Positions 21,961-34,536 of a stretch of 64,000 nucleotides of DNA are shown here, one piece after another (the stretch's first letter is position 1; every line of letters starts with the position of its first letter). The position numbers were made by a program, and so were the translations under genes. A model generated the notes under the pieces. It saw only the letters and a list, made by a program, of their open reading frames with translations. It was not told the origin of the DNA and did not search any database. This DNA comes from Saccharum officinarum (lineage: Eukaryota > Streptophyta > Magnoliopsida > Poales > Poaceae). The DNA is taken from positions 3,518,407 to 3,582,406 of the forward strand of contig CM036160.1 in assembly GCA_020631735.1 (NCBI GenBank), in the 5' to 3' direction.

Positions 21961-23667
21961 ATGGCTCGTTGCAAGAACATTGGGGGTGGTACCACCTCAC
22001 CTGACTGCTTAGGAAAAGAATAAGGGGCCAAAGAAGGCTATCACAAAGAAGAAGCATAAGAGAGGAGACATTGAGGTCGAGAGAGTAGTAGCAGTGGCAG
22101 CCGCCATAGAGCGAGCTGAGAGAGGTGGCCAAGACAGTGGCATTCGCATTGGCGATCAGCTTTCACTAGCCCAGAGGACCGTAGTCGAGCAGATTAAGGC
22201 TAGTCTTGGTAGTCCACCTAGGACTATCATGCTTGGAGGTCAGCGTGTTTCTCTAGAGGACACACCAGAGGGCACTTGAGTGGAGGAGGTTGAGCCTCAG
22301 GGGAAGATAGAGCAGCAGGCTGAGCAGACAGAGGAGGCACAACAGGTAGAGCAGGTAGAGCTAGCAGAGCAGCCACAGCTTCGATGCTCCTCTCGCACTC
22401 GCACTCAGGTGTCACCGAGGCCTCAGACCCAGAGACATGGCTCTCGTCCACCTCCCAGACCTTAGGGTCTGCCTATAGTGGTACACTTGGACCTGAGGCA
22501 GCCATAGCCATATAGGTGCAGCAGCTCTGCTTCGTCCAGTTTAAGGACTGGTTTCCACCAAGGCGAGATGAGCGTGCTTCAGAGCACTTCTACAAAGTGC
22601 TATAGGATGACTTCTACAATGCCTACCTCAATAGTGGTGTGGCATTCAGGTCATAGAGAGTGTGCTCCATAGAGTCCATAGTGGCAGTTCTAGGAGAGCT
22701 GATCTATCTCCACCTCAGCTACTTGCTAGGCTTGATAGATCTTCTTGGATGGACTGGTCGATATGTTCTGGAGTGGGTCAGAGAGTTCTATGCTTCCTTA
22801 TGGATTGACCCCAGGCATAGGTTCATCCACTTTGCTTTCAGAGGCCATGACTACAAGCTCTAGAGCTCGAGGGCCAGAGAGATACTGAGGCTTCTAGAGT
22901 ATTCGATTCGGATCCATGAGATTTGCTATGGATAGATAGAGCCACCGAGACGCCCTCATGGTGGGCTAGTACCACCTACAGATCTAGTCAGGCACTGCTT
23001 CACTAAGCCACTTGGAGAGGGATCAAGTAGGACACCACGTGATCTTACCCCTACAGCTCAGATCCTTGAGGCAGTCTTGAGGAGGTCTTTGCTCCCAAGG
23101 AGTGGCTACAGAGAGGGACTAACATGCATACAACTTTGGCTAGTCCACCACTTGGTCTCATAGACACTGTTTGATATCTGGATCATGATGCTTTCAGAGA
23201 TGGAGGACACCCTAGCAGAGGGCTTCAAAGGTCACCGTCAGCTACTTTATGCTCACTGGACCACTTTCCTTATCCTACAGGTAGTTTCATAGATGCCTAT
23301 AGAGACAGTGCTGAGTGGAGTGGTGCTACTATAGAGTTCCCATAGTATGACATGACTCAGCTATTACATCATAGTCGTCCGAGGACTCCTAGCTAGCCTA
23401 GCCATAGACCAGAGGTGCTAGAGACTGCAACTGAGCAGGACGAGGCCATCAAGGCTATTGCTGAGTCAGAGACATAGTAGCTAGATGCACAGTAGGAGGA
23501 CGTGGTCAAGAGCGACCCAATTGATAGCTCAGATGATGACTATTAGCTGATTCCACAGATGCCACCTCGTGTACATAATAGAGAGACTGGTAGCTCCTAC
23601 TCAGCTCCACCATAGCCACCACAGATAGACCCTACTCTGCTATCTATCCTTGAGCAGATGCGGTAGG
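21961..23667 (+). pseudogene. SIRE-A envelope-like region, 5' part (degenerate)
   Basis: The position between pol and the 3' LTR and the composition (Q-, E-, P- and S-rich, long soluble-looking segments) match the envelope-like third frame of SIRE elements; its function in plants is unproven. The frame near 21961 starts with ATG but is cut repeatedly, mostly by TAG where neighbouring codons are CAG, for example around 22500-22620 and 23460-23560. No clear signal peptide or transmembrane anchor can be read through these breaks. SIRE-B is inserted at 23673. Confidence 0.55.
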
Positions 23668-23672
23668 ACCAG

Positions 23673-24933
23673 TGTAGGATCACTGGAGCACCTAGAGGGG
23701 GGGGTGAATAGGCCTATAAAAATTCAACTCAAGCAAACGTCATATTCACCTGCGGCACTACCGCTCTAGGACAGCGGCACTACCGCACCAAAACAGTGGC
23801 ACTACCGCACCTATAGGAAAGACTTAGTCACAGTTCAAAATCTAGACAACAAAATTTAGATCAGATAATTTTCTTAGCTTCCTGCAAAGATGTAGTTCAC
23901 ATATCGACAATTGAAATCAGCAGCACGAGTGTATACGAGTAGATCGACCTCAAACCCAAGAAATCGTCTCAACAACAATATGAAGAACAAGTAAAGTAAA
24001 TCAAGCACACAATGACACGATGATTTATCCCGTGGTTTAGCTCGCCATCAAGGCTTGCCTAAGTCCACGTTGTTGAGATATGCCACTAAGGCTAAGGGCT
24101 CTGCAACCCTTCATCATTCTCAAGTCAAGAGACTCAACTCTTGAGATGAGGGGTGACTTTACTCGCTACAAGAGATGGTTACAAACCTCTTGGGGCTGCC
24201 ACAAGCATGGCAAGCTCACCGGGCGATACTCTAGCCGGCTAGGAGCCAAGCTTCAAGAGTAACAAACACAACCACCTGCCAAAACATGAACCAAGTGCTC
24301 TTTAGGCTTTGAGAAACAGTGGATCTGCTCTCTAATCACCTTTGGCACACTTTTCTCGCAAGGATTGATGGAAATCTCAAAGGGAAGCTTGGGAGCTTGA
24401 AGAGCACCAATGGAGGAGAGAGGAGATGAGCACATAGGTCTGTTCTATCGAAATGAGTAGAGATGGAAGAAGAGAGAGACGTTGGGAAGGATAGGGAAAA
24501 GTATAAATACCCCCTGCCTTCCAATGGTCACATAAGTGTGGCAGTGCCGCCCTAAGTGTGGCAGTGCCTCTCTCCAGGTGTGGCACTACCGCACCAGGTC
24601 AGACAGCAAAGGTAAAGGAGTTGGGTAGCTGGCTATCTTAGCTGAGGTACTAAGGATGCTTTGACATGATATTGAGTACTTGGTTGCACATATTTAGCAA
24701 GTTGTCATGTCCCCCTTTATAGTATTGCTTTTCCTATACTCAATTTCAAAAGATAAAAGAAATTAAACCTCCCTTGAGTGCGATACCGTCCACATTTGTA
24801 ATTGTGGCTCCTCCTTTTCATAGAACATCCTCCAATGCATATTCCCTGCTTGTCATCTTGATATATCTCATTAGTCCTCTAATTAGGTGGTGATCAATGC
24901 CAAAACCCACATTAGGGCTTGATTGCACTTACA
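23673..24933 (-). repeat. SIRE-B 3' LTR
   Basis: On the minus strand it begins TGTAAGTGCAATCAAGCC and ends GTGATCCTACA. It pairs with 34537-35784. Over the first 330 bases (plus strand) I count about 30 differences, mostly transitions, so the copy is old. Confidence 0.9.
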
Positions 24934-24947
24934 ATCTCTCTCATTTT
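24934..24947 (-). promoter_or_regulatory. SIRE-B polypurine tract
   Basis: AAAATGAGAGAGAT directly abuts the TG of the 3' LTR on the minus strand, as required for priming of plus-strand DNA synthesis. Confidence 0.75.
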
Positions 24948-27900
24948 GGTGATTGATGACAACTCAATTAGGGCTTACAAAAGATATGAAATATAAACTG
25001 AGATTTTCAAGCCATGGGTGTAGGGCCTCCCCCTAAATATGTGAATGGGGATTTGAATTCCCAAAATAGCATAAGAGGCCAAAATTCACATTTTTGGTGA
25101 AGTGTAGGGGCTCCCTCTACATCCATGCCTCCTGTGGGGTGCTGCACATGTGTCACAAGAATATACGTGATGCAAATGACATTTCATGCACACAAGGGTT
25201 TGCTGTTGCAGTAGAGTGCGGCACTGCAGCACTTGCTATAACATCCAGAATTAAACAAGCACCACATAGCATATTATATATGAAAAGATAAACTTCTATC
25301 ATAAATATGACAAGCTAACACACATATATCAATACATGTCCATATCCAATATAAATAGCATCGAAAAGTTGTTGCCCCTCTAATTTTCCCCCCATTGGCA
25401 TAGAGCACCAAAAAGCAAAGAAAAGAAGAGAGATCAACACACTTACTCCTCTTCTTGGATGCCCTCCCAATCAACATCATCACCTCTAGCAGCCTTGCTA
25501 CCTCCAGCAATAGTCTCGGCAACATCATCATCGTCGTCATTGGAGTCGATATGGGCTCGACCCTATCGGTGAGTGGTGGCGGTGAAGCGGGCGGAACATC
25601 TCGGTCCCTGTCTCATCCTATACTCCTCAAGAGTCTCCTCCCAATTCAGCGGCACATCCCTGTTGCTGCTCCTCCTCCTTTGCATCCTCATCAGAATCAT
25701 CTAAGTCTGTGTTAGAGAGACTCAGAAGGTCATAGTGTGGAGGATGTGGTGGTGGAGGAAGTGATGGAAGGTGATCTCCTCGCTGCTCTAGCTATGTCTC
25801 ATAGGCTCGCTCAGCTACATAGGTGCACTTGCCAAATATTGCCTTGAGCCATTTTCCAAATTTCTTCATCTTGTTGCTCTTGTGAGACCTAGAGAGGGAG
25901 GACTCGGGAATGTCCTCATGAGCACAGGAGCCTCCCCTATGGCCTGGCTAGCAGCTGTTGGCTAGGTCTTCTCTATCTTGTAGATGGTGTGCATATTGTC
26001 CTTTGGAAATCGAAGCCCTGTGACCCTCTCAATCATAAACATAAGGTAGGGAGCATAGGGTAGCCCCCACCTCCCAACCTCCATAGTAAGCCTCAGCTCG
26101 TGCCAAATAAACTGAGGGACATTGAACTTGTCCCCACCTGGAGCAAAGCAAGCTAGCACGTTCCTCACATATCCATTAATGTCTGAGGCTGCTCCATCCT
26201 TAGGATTGATAGTGTTCCTGATGAGGTTGTTCAAGATATAGTAGTAGCTGTGCAAACCACTCCTCTTGCTATCAGTAGTCCTACTATCCCTCCACATGTA
26301 AATGATGTCATGGATCTCTGCTCTAGGCTCATCATGAATGTGAGAATAGGTCCGATGCTCCTCTCCAAAACCCATAATCCGACTGAAGGTAGTGAAGGCA
26401 ACTATGTAGTGTCGACCATCCGTCATCCAATGTATATCATCTATGGACTAATCATAGACGTAGGTGGCATGGAATTGTGCAAGTACCTCCTAATTCCAGT
26501 GGTACTGGAACCCCATGATGTCGGAGAGCTCAAAGCGGTCACAGACCTTGATAACCTTGTAAAACTCAGGCTCTTCCTTGTCCTACATCTCATCCCAGTT
26601 AATATACTGCATCTTCCTTATCTTGGTCTTCCTTGCACCAAGAATAGCAGCGGCATAGAAGTTGGAATGAAACTCATTCCAAAACCTGTAATCGATGCCC
26701 AAATCATTATGCATTGCATAGGGATTGATCTGTCTTGCCTCTTCCACCAACTTCCAGCTCTTGGAATAGTTGATGATAGAATGCTGACAAGAGTCATCTG
26801 GTACTCTCATAAGCATCTCACCAACAAACTCCCTAATGTAGGATCCATCAAACTCTGTCAGCTGCAGAGGTGTGTCATGAATGGCATTAGTGGTGTGTCC
26901 AAGCATCTTCAGTCTTTCCTCATCTTCGATGTATTGCTCATGCCTCCCCCTATCACCAAGTCCCCTTGGAGCTGCACTACTGCATGCTGTTGTTGACCCC
27001 CTCTATCATGGCGAGGTGGATCCTTGTATCTTTGCTCATTCATCTTCCTCCTTTTCCCCCTTCAGTCATCATCTCCATGCTCCATCTATGCATAGAATGA
27101 ACTAGATAAGAACTGCACAGATGGGACATAGAAAATCACTTTAAGAATACTCTTGATAAGAAAAAGGACTTAGATCATGAACTTGAGAGACACTAAGACA
27201 GTGCTGCCCAAGCAGTGTGGCACTGCCGCACCCTGAGAGCGGCACTGCCACATTCAGTATCTCCACAAGCTCATGACCTCCTTCTTCTTTCTTAGCAAAT
27301 CCATTTTTCAAATGTCTTCCCACATCACCAAACAATTTCTAGAGCACAGTTCAAGATAAAAACACATGAGGTCATGCAATGGATGGGAATAATGATAGTA
27401 TTTTGAGTGGTAGAGAGCATGTGATGAATAAATCTAATCAAAACACCATTTCATCAGTGGAAAGTTACAGCCAGATACAGTTTCACACTGTAGGGTGCAA
27501 CACTACCATGGTCTGGGTGCGGCACTATCGCATAGGCTATGTATCCTCCACTTATGAACTGATCTTTTGATTCAATTTCTTCATCAAGCCTCCCTCTCAT
27601 TCATTCATACTATCACTAGAAAGTCAAATCCATCACACAAAACCTGGCATTGCATAGATCAGGTTGGTTCTAGGGTTATACCTTTCAAACCGTGGATTGA
27701 AGAGGAAAGGAAGAAGGCTGCTCGGTCCAGGAGCAGTGGCTGCCATTAGCTTCAAGGGAATAAGGCCAACCAGTAGTGTGGCACTGTCGGAGACTGGCAG
27801 CGCACGGCCAGGTGATGGCGACGGTGCACACGCGAGCAGGAAGGAGAGTGCGGGTGACGGGCGGCGTCGAGGAAAGAATGGGAGGAGAGAGAGAGTTGCT

Positions 27901-28270
27901 GGGCCTAGAGAAGGAATAGAGGAGGTAAATGGGCCCCACAACAACTGATCATTTGGGCCAAATCCGCTGGAGATTCAGAGTGCGGCACTGCTGCACACCT
28001 AGCCTGGCACTGCCGTAGAGTGGCACTGCCGCATGGTAGGCGCGACACTACCGCACTCCCCAAAATAGTGGGAGCTAGCTACAGACTAAGTGACTCTCTC
28101 TACACTAGATATGGACACATATCACTTATATAACATGATCATTAATAGATAATTAATACAGACCATGATCATGATACATAAGTAGCATTTTATAAATTGT
28201 TTTAAAGCACAAGATGAAATTTTTGCAAATTCTTTTGCCTAGATACTAGTTGATCAAACAGAGGCATGCT
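24948..28270 (-). pseudogene. SIRE-B envelope-like region (degenerate)
   Basis: Lies between RNase H and the 3' LTR on the minus strand. The best preserved frames are 26906-26583 and 26426-25962; the latter contains RNTINPKDGAASDINGYVRN and WHELRLTMEVGRWGLPYAPY. These look like the conserved part of grass SIRE third frames (sometimes annotated as putative plant transposon protein). The rest has stops and shifts. Palindromic words of the GGCACTGCCGC type lie at about 25213-25235, 27195-27250, 27490-27535, 27775-27815 and 27980-28060. Confidence 0.6.
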
Positions 28271-28275
28271 AAATT

Positions 28276-29878
28276 TCATACCATGTTGTGAGAATCAAGT
28301 ATATTTAGCTCACTACATAAAGCACAAAACCTTGACTCATTGAGGGGCTTTGTGAAGATATCGGCTAGTTGCTTTTCGGTGCTCACATGGAGAATTTCGA
28401 TATCTCCTTTGGCTTCGTGGTCTCTCAAGAAATGATGCCGGATGTCTATGTGCTTGGTTCTTGAGTGGCTTATGGGATTGTTTGCAAGCTTTATGGCACT
28501 TTCATTGTCACATAATAATGGGATTTTGGTAAAGTGAAATCTGAAATCACGAATGCTTTGCCTCATCTAAAGTAGTTGAGCACAACATACACTGGCTGCA
28601 ACATACTCAGCCTTGGCGGTGGAAAGGGCTGCACAATTTTACTTTTTAGAACTCCAAGACACTAGGGATCGTCCAAGGAATTGACATGTCCCTGAAGTGC
28701 TTTTTTGATCTACTTTGCAACCGGCGTAATCGGAATCCAAATATCCAAGTAGATCAAACTTAGAGCCCTTAGTATACCACAAGCCAAGGTTAGGAGTGTG
28801 TACTAAATATCTCAAGATTCTCTTAACGGCCACCAAGTGACACTCTTTTGGGTTAGCTTGAAATCTAGCACACATGCACACACTAAGCATAATATTGGGC
28901 CTAGACACGCACAAATAAAGTAGAGAGCCGATCATGGAACGATATACCTTAGTATCCACGACATTCCCTTCAATATTGCGATCAAGATGTCCATTGGTTG
29001 GCATGGGAGTTCTGATAGGTTTGGCATTCACCATGTCAAACTTCTTGAGCATATCATGGGTGTACTTAGTTTGACTAATAAAAGTTCCATCCTTCACTTG
29101 CTTGATTTGAAATCCGAGGAAGAACTTCAATTCACCCATCATGAACATCTCAAATCTCTTTGTCATGGTCCTTCTAAATTCCTCACAAAAAAGTATGATT
29201 AGTACTACCAAATATTATGTCATTGGCATATATTTGGCGCATAAATATATCTTTACCAACTTTGTGAGTGAAAAGGGTAGGGTCGGCTTTGCCTATTTCA
29301 AAGTCTTGTTTAAGCAAGAACTCCTTAAGGCATTCATACCATGCTCTTGGTGCTTGCTTAAGCCCATAGAGCACCTTTTGGAGTTTGTAGACATGGTTGG
29401 GAAGCTTGGGATCTTCAAAACCCGGTGGTTGCTCAACATAGATAAGTTCTTGAATAGGGCCGTTGAGGAATGCACTCTTCATGTCCATTTGATATAGCTT
29501 GAAATTATGATGAGCGGCATAGGCTAGAAGCATTCGGATTGCTTTAAGCCTTGCCACCGGTGCATATGTTTTCTCAAAGTTCAAGCCCTCTACTTGAGTG
29601 AAACCTTGGGAAACCAATCTTGCCTTGTTCCTTGTCACCACGCCATTCTCATCTTGCTTGTTGCAGAAGACCCACTTAGTGCCAATGATATTGGTGTTGG
29701 GTCTCTCCACCAAGGTCCACACTTGATTTCTTTCGAAGTTGTTGAGCTCATCTTGCATGGCCATCACCCAATCCGGATCACCAAGTGCTTGTTCTACCTT
29801 AAGAGGTTCCAAAGAGGAAACAAACGAGTAATATTGGCAAAAGTTTGCTAAATGTGAATGAGTTGTTACCCCTTTCAA
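28276..29878 (-). pseudogene. pol: SIRE-B reverse transcriptase and RNase H (catalytic motif mutated)
   Basis: RT begins near 29878 (FCQYYSFVSSLEPLKVEQAL, DELNNFERNQVWTL), followed by RLVSQGFTQVEGLNFEKTYA and QMDMKSAFLNG. The catalytic YVDD is YAND (29219-29230): the first Asp of the pair is Asn, so polymerase activity should be lost. A frameshift separates this from the next part (29211-28639: FMMGELKFFLGFQIKQ, RSMIGSLLYLCVSRP). RNase H follows, with a break before 28566-28276 (HIDIRHHFLRDHEAKGDIEI). As RT of a copia polyprotein it would have copied the element RNA in virus-like particles. Confidence 0.9.
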
Positions 29879-30038
29879 AGACTCCCAAGGATGTTGTCAA
29901 CGGGATGATCCTATTGTATTGTTTGTCTTAGCCTTGGATGATCAATGGCCTCTTGTCCATCTTTTGGACCTTCATTGTCTTCTTGCTCAAATATGGGTTG
30001 TAGGTTCTGTCCTTGAATCAGAGTTGGACTTGCTACTG

Positions 30039-31580
30039 TCAGAGGGGGTGCAGCACTACCGCTCTTATGTGTGGCACTGCCGCTCTACAGATTTGCAGTA
30101 GGGGTCCGCTCCGCCTCAGCATCAGGTACATCAGCAAAACTTGTTCATCAACGGCTTGAGGAATCTCCACTTCAATGGATTCATCTTCTTGTGGTCTTAT
30201 ATCACCAATAGCTAATTGATTGATTGCTTCACATGGTGGATCCTCCTTTCCTACAACACTCGAATCAACTTGCTCCACTTGAGAGCCATTAGATTCATCA
30301 AATGTCACATCTACCGCTATTTCAACTCTCCCGGAGGTTTTGTTGAAAACACGATAGGCATGCTCATTTGATCTGTAACCAAGAAGAAAACCTTTAACAA
30401 CTTTAGGTGCAAACTTAGAGGTTTTGGATTTCTTGTTAAGTATGAAACACTTGCACCCAAACACTCTAAAGTAAGACACCTTTGGTTTGTTACCGGTTAG
30501 AAGCTCATATGAAGTTTTCTTCAACTTCTTGTGTAGGTAGAGGCGGTTGATGCCATGGGAAACGATGTTGATGGCGTCGCACCAAAAGAGGTCCGGCATC
30601 TTGTACTCATCTAGCATTGTCCTTATCATGTCGATGAGTGTATGATTCTTCCCCTCTACTACACCATTTTGTTGAGGGGTGTATAGACTTGAAAACTCAT
30701 GCTTGATGCCCTCTTCGTCAAGAAACTCCTCAACTTGAGCATTCTTGAATTCAGTCCCATTATCGCTTCTCATTTTCTTGATGGGGAGACCAAACTCCTT
30801 TTGAGCTCTTCTAACAAATGTCTTCACTTTGTCTCTAACTTGACACTTATCAAACAAGAAAAATACCCAAGTGAAACGGGAATAGTCATCAACAATAACA
30901 AGACCGTATTTGTTACCCCTGATACTTAGTTAGGCTACCGGTCCAAAGAGATCCATGTGTATAAGCTCCAATGGTTGCGTCATGGTCATGATGCTCTTTG
31001 GTGGGTGAGGTACGCCAACTTGCTTTCCGGCTTGACAAGCACAACATATTCTATCTTTCTCAAAGTGAACATTTATTAGTCCAAGGATGTGTTCATCCTT
31101 TTAAAGTTTGGCTAAGTTCCTCATCCCAACATAGGCTAGTCGACGATGCCAAAGGCAACCCATGCTAGATTTTGCCACTAAACAAGTCTCAAGATTATCT
31201 TTACTTTTGTTGAAATCAACTAGGTAAAGCTTATTCTTTAAATGACCCATAAAGACAATAGAGAAATCCTCCCTTCTAAAGACTTCCACAACCTTATCCG
31301 TAAAGAGACAATTATAGCCCATTTCACACAATTAAGAAACGGACAACAAATTGTAACTTAATGAATCAACATGTAAAACATTTATAATTGAATGCTCAAA
31401 GGTTATAGCAACTTTACCGAGACCAATAACATCCCCCTTAGAATTGGCTCCAAAGACAATATTTTCTTTAGAGTTCGTCTTCAAGGAATATGATAAGAAC
31501 ATACTCCTTTCTCTGGTCATATGATTTGTACATCCACTATCAAGCACCCAACTTGATCCACCGGAGGAGTATGCCTGCAA
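30039..31580 (-). pseudogene. pol: SIRE-B protease, GAG-pre-integrase and integrase (broken)
   Basis: Protease: WVLDSGCTNHMTRERSMF with intact DSG (31580-31332). GAG-pre-integrase: CLWHRRLAYVGMRNLAKL (31331-31101). Integrase (30857-30039): RSDNGTEFKN supplies the second Asp and TPQQNGVVEGKN the Glu. The N-terminal part of the core, with the first Asp, lies in the interrupted stretch 31100-30860. The integrase C-terminus (KVSYFRVFGCKCFILNKK, FDESNGSQVEQVD) runs into a linker where the GGCACTGCCGC word (30045-30095) is read as part of the protein. Stops at 31331 and near 31100 break the frame. Confidence 0.88.
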
Positions 31581-32338
31581 AACAGATTTAGTTGCTTGAT
31601 TTAGGTCCCCAATTAGACTTGGGGCCTTGCATGTTAGTCATAAGAAATTTGGAAATCCAAATAGAAGTATTTCTATATATGTTGGCTTCCTTTCCAACAT
31701 ATTTGGCAACCACTTTTCCACTACTATTGTTCCTCAAAACAAAGCATGAAGTCAAGCTTTGTCAAGGTGGTTGAAACTTTGGTTGATAGGCATACTTGTT
31801 CATAGTGCCCCACACTAATTCCTTTGGCTTCTGCTGAACTTGTTTCTTCTAGGACACCTTCTTGGGCTTAGTCTGATCAAGAGTAGAATTGGTAGCCTTT
31901 CCATTTTTGCGGGGAGCGCACTGCCGCTCTGGTGTCCGGCATTGCCGCTATCTGTGCAGGCTGATCTATACCAATTCTATCCTTTCTTTCAAACTACACA
32001 CACTCATAGCCATTCATAATCTTTCTTCCATTTGTCTTGGCTCCTCTTGTGTGGCTGAGCCCATGCTTGATTGAGGGGTGTCTCCCTTGCTTGAATTGAG
32101 GTCCTTTTAGTTCATTCACCTTCTTGTCACTTACTAGAGCCTTACCACTCAAGCAACCCTTTCCAATTATCTCATTGAGTCTTGCAATCTCCTTTCTCAT
32201 TGCCTCTATGTTTGCAAGGTTAGTGGAATAAGCATTCAAATCAATATTATGACATTTTCCACAACCTTGACTAGTGGAGGGAGTAGAGGCATCCTTTGCC
32301 TTAGAGGGATGTGAGTTGCAATCCCAAAGAATGTTATA
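31581..32338 (-). pseudogene. SIRE-B gag-pol linker (degenerate)
   Basis: Joins the gag coiled coil to the protease. A short frame at 32239-31994 (YSTNLANIEAMRKEIARLNE) continues the coiled-coil style of gag. Another GC-rich palindromic word lies at about 31915-31950. No other domain is visible. Confidence 0.6.
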
Positions 32339-34450
32339 TTACAACTCAAGTTCTTTGTGGTTTTCATCTAAGTCACAATACTTTTTCTTGAGAGCAATAT
32401 TTTCTTTCTTTGTGATAGCATGGTCCCCTTGCTCTTTGGCCAAGGCCTGGCACAAGGATTCCACTTCACTTCTCTCTAATGCAAGAGCTTCCTTGCTAGC
32501 AATGTAGAGATCCTCTTGTTGGATAAGAGTTTCCTCTCTAGATTCTAGCTTGGCTTGGACACTCTCTAAGTCCTCCATTAGTTTAGTGATGAATAGTTTG
32601 GTCTTTTCATCCAAGTTTTTAGTTAATTTATTAATTTCTTCATTACTAGATTCATCATCACTAGAGCTATCACTAATATCACTACTAGAGATATCACTAG
32701 GAGGTGGAGGTGGAGGAGCTTTGGCCCTGGATTTTGATTTTACCTTCTCACCCTTTGCCATAAGACAAATGTGAGGGGTTAGTAGTCATCATCATAAAGA
32801 GCCTTGGTGGAGAAGATGGCTTGTGGATAGCAATGGTTGCAACTTTCTCATCTTCTTCACTTGAGCTTTCAATAGTTAAATCCCATTCATGCCTAATGTG
32901 GGCTTCTCCCATGTTTTTCTTGCCCTTTCTACGGTAGGCCTTGTCCTCCTTCTATTTCTTATACTTGTTGTCCTTGATCTCATATGGGCACTTGGTAATG
33001 AAGTGGTCGGTGCTTCCACAATTGTAGCATATCCTCTTCTTCTTGTTTGGAAACTTCCTCGTCAATAACTTGTACCCTTGCTTCTTCAACCCTTTGTGAA
33101 ACCTCTTCATAAAGAGAGCAACATCATCCATTTTCTTATATTTGTCATCATCATGTTCACTCTCACTAGAGGATGATGTGGTCTCTACTCTTTCTTGAAC
33201 TTGCTTGATTGCTTTGGGCTTGTTAGTTGAAGCTTGCATGTTGGTCTTGGACTTGCTAATAGAGCCTTGCTTGTTGGATTTGTTGGCCTTGAGAGTTACA
33301 TCCTTGTTGATCATGATGCCTTCCAGCTTTGCTTGCAACTCTCCAAGCTTCTTCCTCTCATTTGCTTCTTCTCTATGCATGTCAAAGGTTAAGATCCTCC
33401 CAAGTACATCATTTGGTGTGAAGTACTTAAACTTGTTCTTTTATCTCTAATTAGAGTTACTACGGTCTCATTCCTTGGTGAATAAACTTCTAACATAATC
33501 TTTACAACCTTGTGATCATCTAGCTCATCACAACCATAGCCTCTAATCTTTCCCACCATGGTCATCAACCTATCAAACATCTCTTGTGGCCCTTCTCCAT
33601 CCAAGATAACAAACCGGTTGAGCTTGGGCATCAACAAATCTATTCTTGCCTTCCTCACCTTGTCAATCCCTTCATGTGAAAGATGCAAAGTGTCCCAAAT
33701 TTGCTTAGCAACATCCACACCAATCACTCTATTGTACTCATCACCATCCAAGGCACTAAGTAGCACACTAGTGGCTTGACCGTTGAGGTGGATGATTCTC
33801 ATTTCTTCCATGGTTGGATTCTTAGGATCAACTGGAGGCTCAAATCCATTGCACACAACCTCCCAAATGTCGGGATGAAGACCTATAAGATAGGCTCTCA
33901 TCAAGTTTTTCCACTTGGCAAAGTTAGTGCCATCAAAATGAGGTAACTTACCCGCAGGCACATTGATGAAAGACTTATGATCATGGTTAGTCATAGACAT
34001 AGCGGAATAGTTAACGGATACGGTGGCACATTTATTGTTGTCGTTGTCCTTGCCCTTTCCTTTCTTGTCCTTCTTGCTATGCTTGATTGCTTGATAGGAC
34101 TCATCATCATAACCATCTTTGGAGCTGCTAGATAGCTCGCTAGATGATGCATTTGTTGCTCTAGCTTCATCTTCTTTCTTCTTTCTTGCTTCTCTTCTCT
34201 TTCTTCTTGCTTCTCTCTTGAGCTTTCTTTCTTCTTTTCTTTGCTTCTTCACTTCTAACCATTGCTCCTCCTTCTTCTTTTCTCTTGCTTCTCTTTTCTC
34301 TTTTCTAGCTGCCTTTCTTCTTCTTCTTTCATCTTTATTTTGAGCTCTTTCGACATCGGTTGCCTCTAGCTGTGGGAGCATGGAGTTGCTCATTGTAGCT
34401 GAGCTCACTGCTGTCGGTGTCATGCAGCTCAACTCGCTCTGGATCGACAT
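32339..34450 (-). pseudogene. gag: SIRE-B gag (capsid; DUF4219/UBN2, zinc knuckle, coiled coil)
   Basis: The first frame (34450-33389, 353 residues) starts about 70 bases after the primer site. Residues about 30-115 are extremely basic and charged (K, R, E). DUF4219-like sequence (AGKLPHFDGTNFAKWKNLMR) begins near residue 165, and UBN2-like sequence (VAKQIWDTLHLSHEG, VRKARIDLLMPKLNRF) follows. A frame break near 33385 leads to 33380-32952, with an intact zinc knuckle CX2CX4HX4C (CYNCGSTDHFITKC). After another break, 32761-32339 holds an acidic/serine segment and a long coiled coil (LDEKTKLFITKLMEDLESVQ). Compared with SIRE-A gag it has an extra basic leader. Confidence 0.87.
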
Positions 34451-34521
34451 CCACTAGCTTCACGCCGCTAGTTCCTCCTTCGGGCTCCATACCCACACGG
34501 TGAAGCGTACACGAGGTAACT

Positions 34522-34534
34522 GGCTCTGATACCA
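34522..34534 (-). promoter_or_regulatory. SIRE-B primer-binding site
   Basis: The minus strand reads TGGTATCAGAGCC just inside the 5' LTR, a perfect match to the plant initiator tRNA-Met primer site. Confidence 0.88.
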
Positions 34535-34536
34535 CT

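Noticed and set aside
21961..23667. Possible functional viral envelope gene in SIRE-A
   Set aside because: Full of stops, no readable signal peptide or membrane anchor, and the envelope role of this SIRE region is unproven.
26250..26996. 248-residue plus-strand frame inside SIRE-B
   Set aside because: It is antisense to the better-supported envelope-like frames and shows no family features; treated as a shadow.
34522..34534. tRNA-Met-like sequence
   Set aside because: Only the primer-binding stretch next to an LTR is present; there is no tRNA gene.
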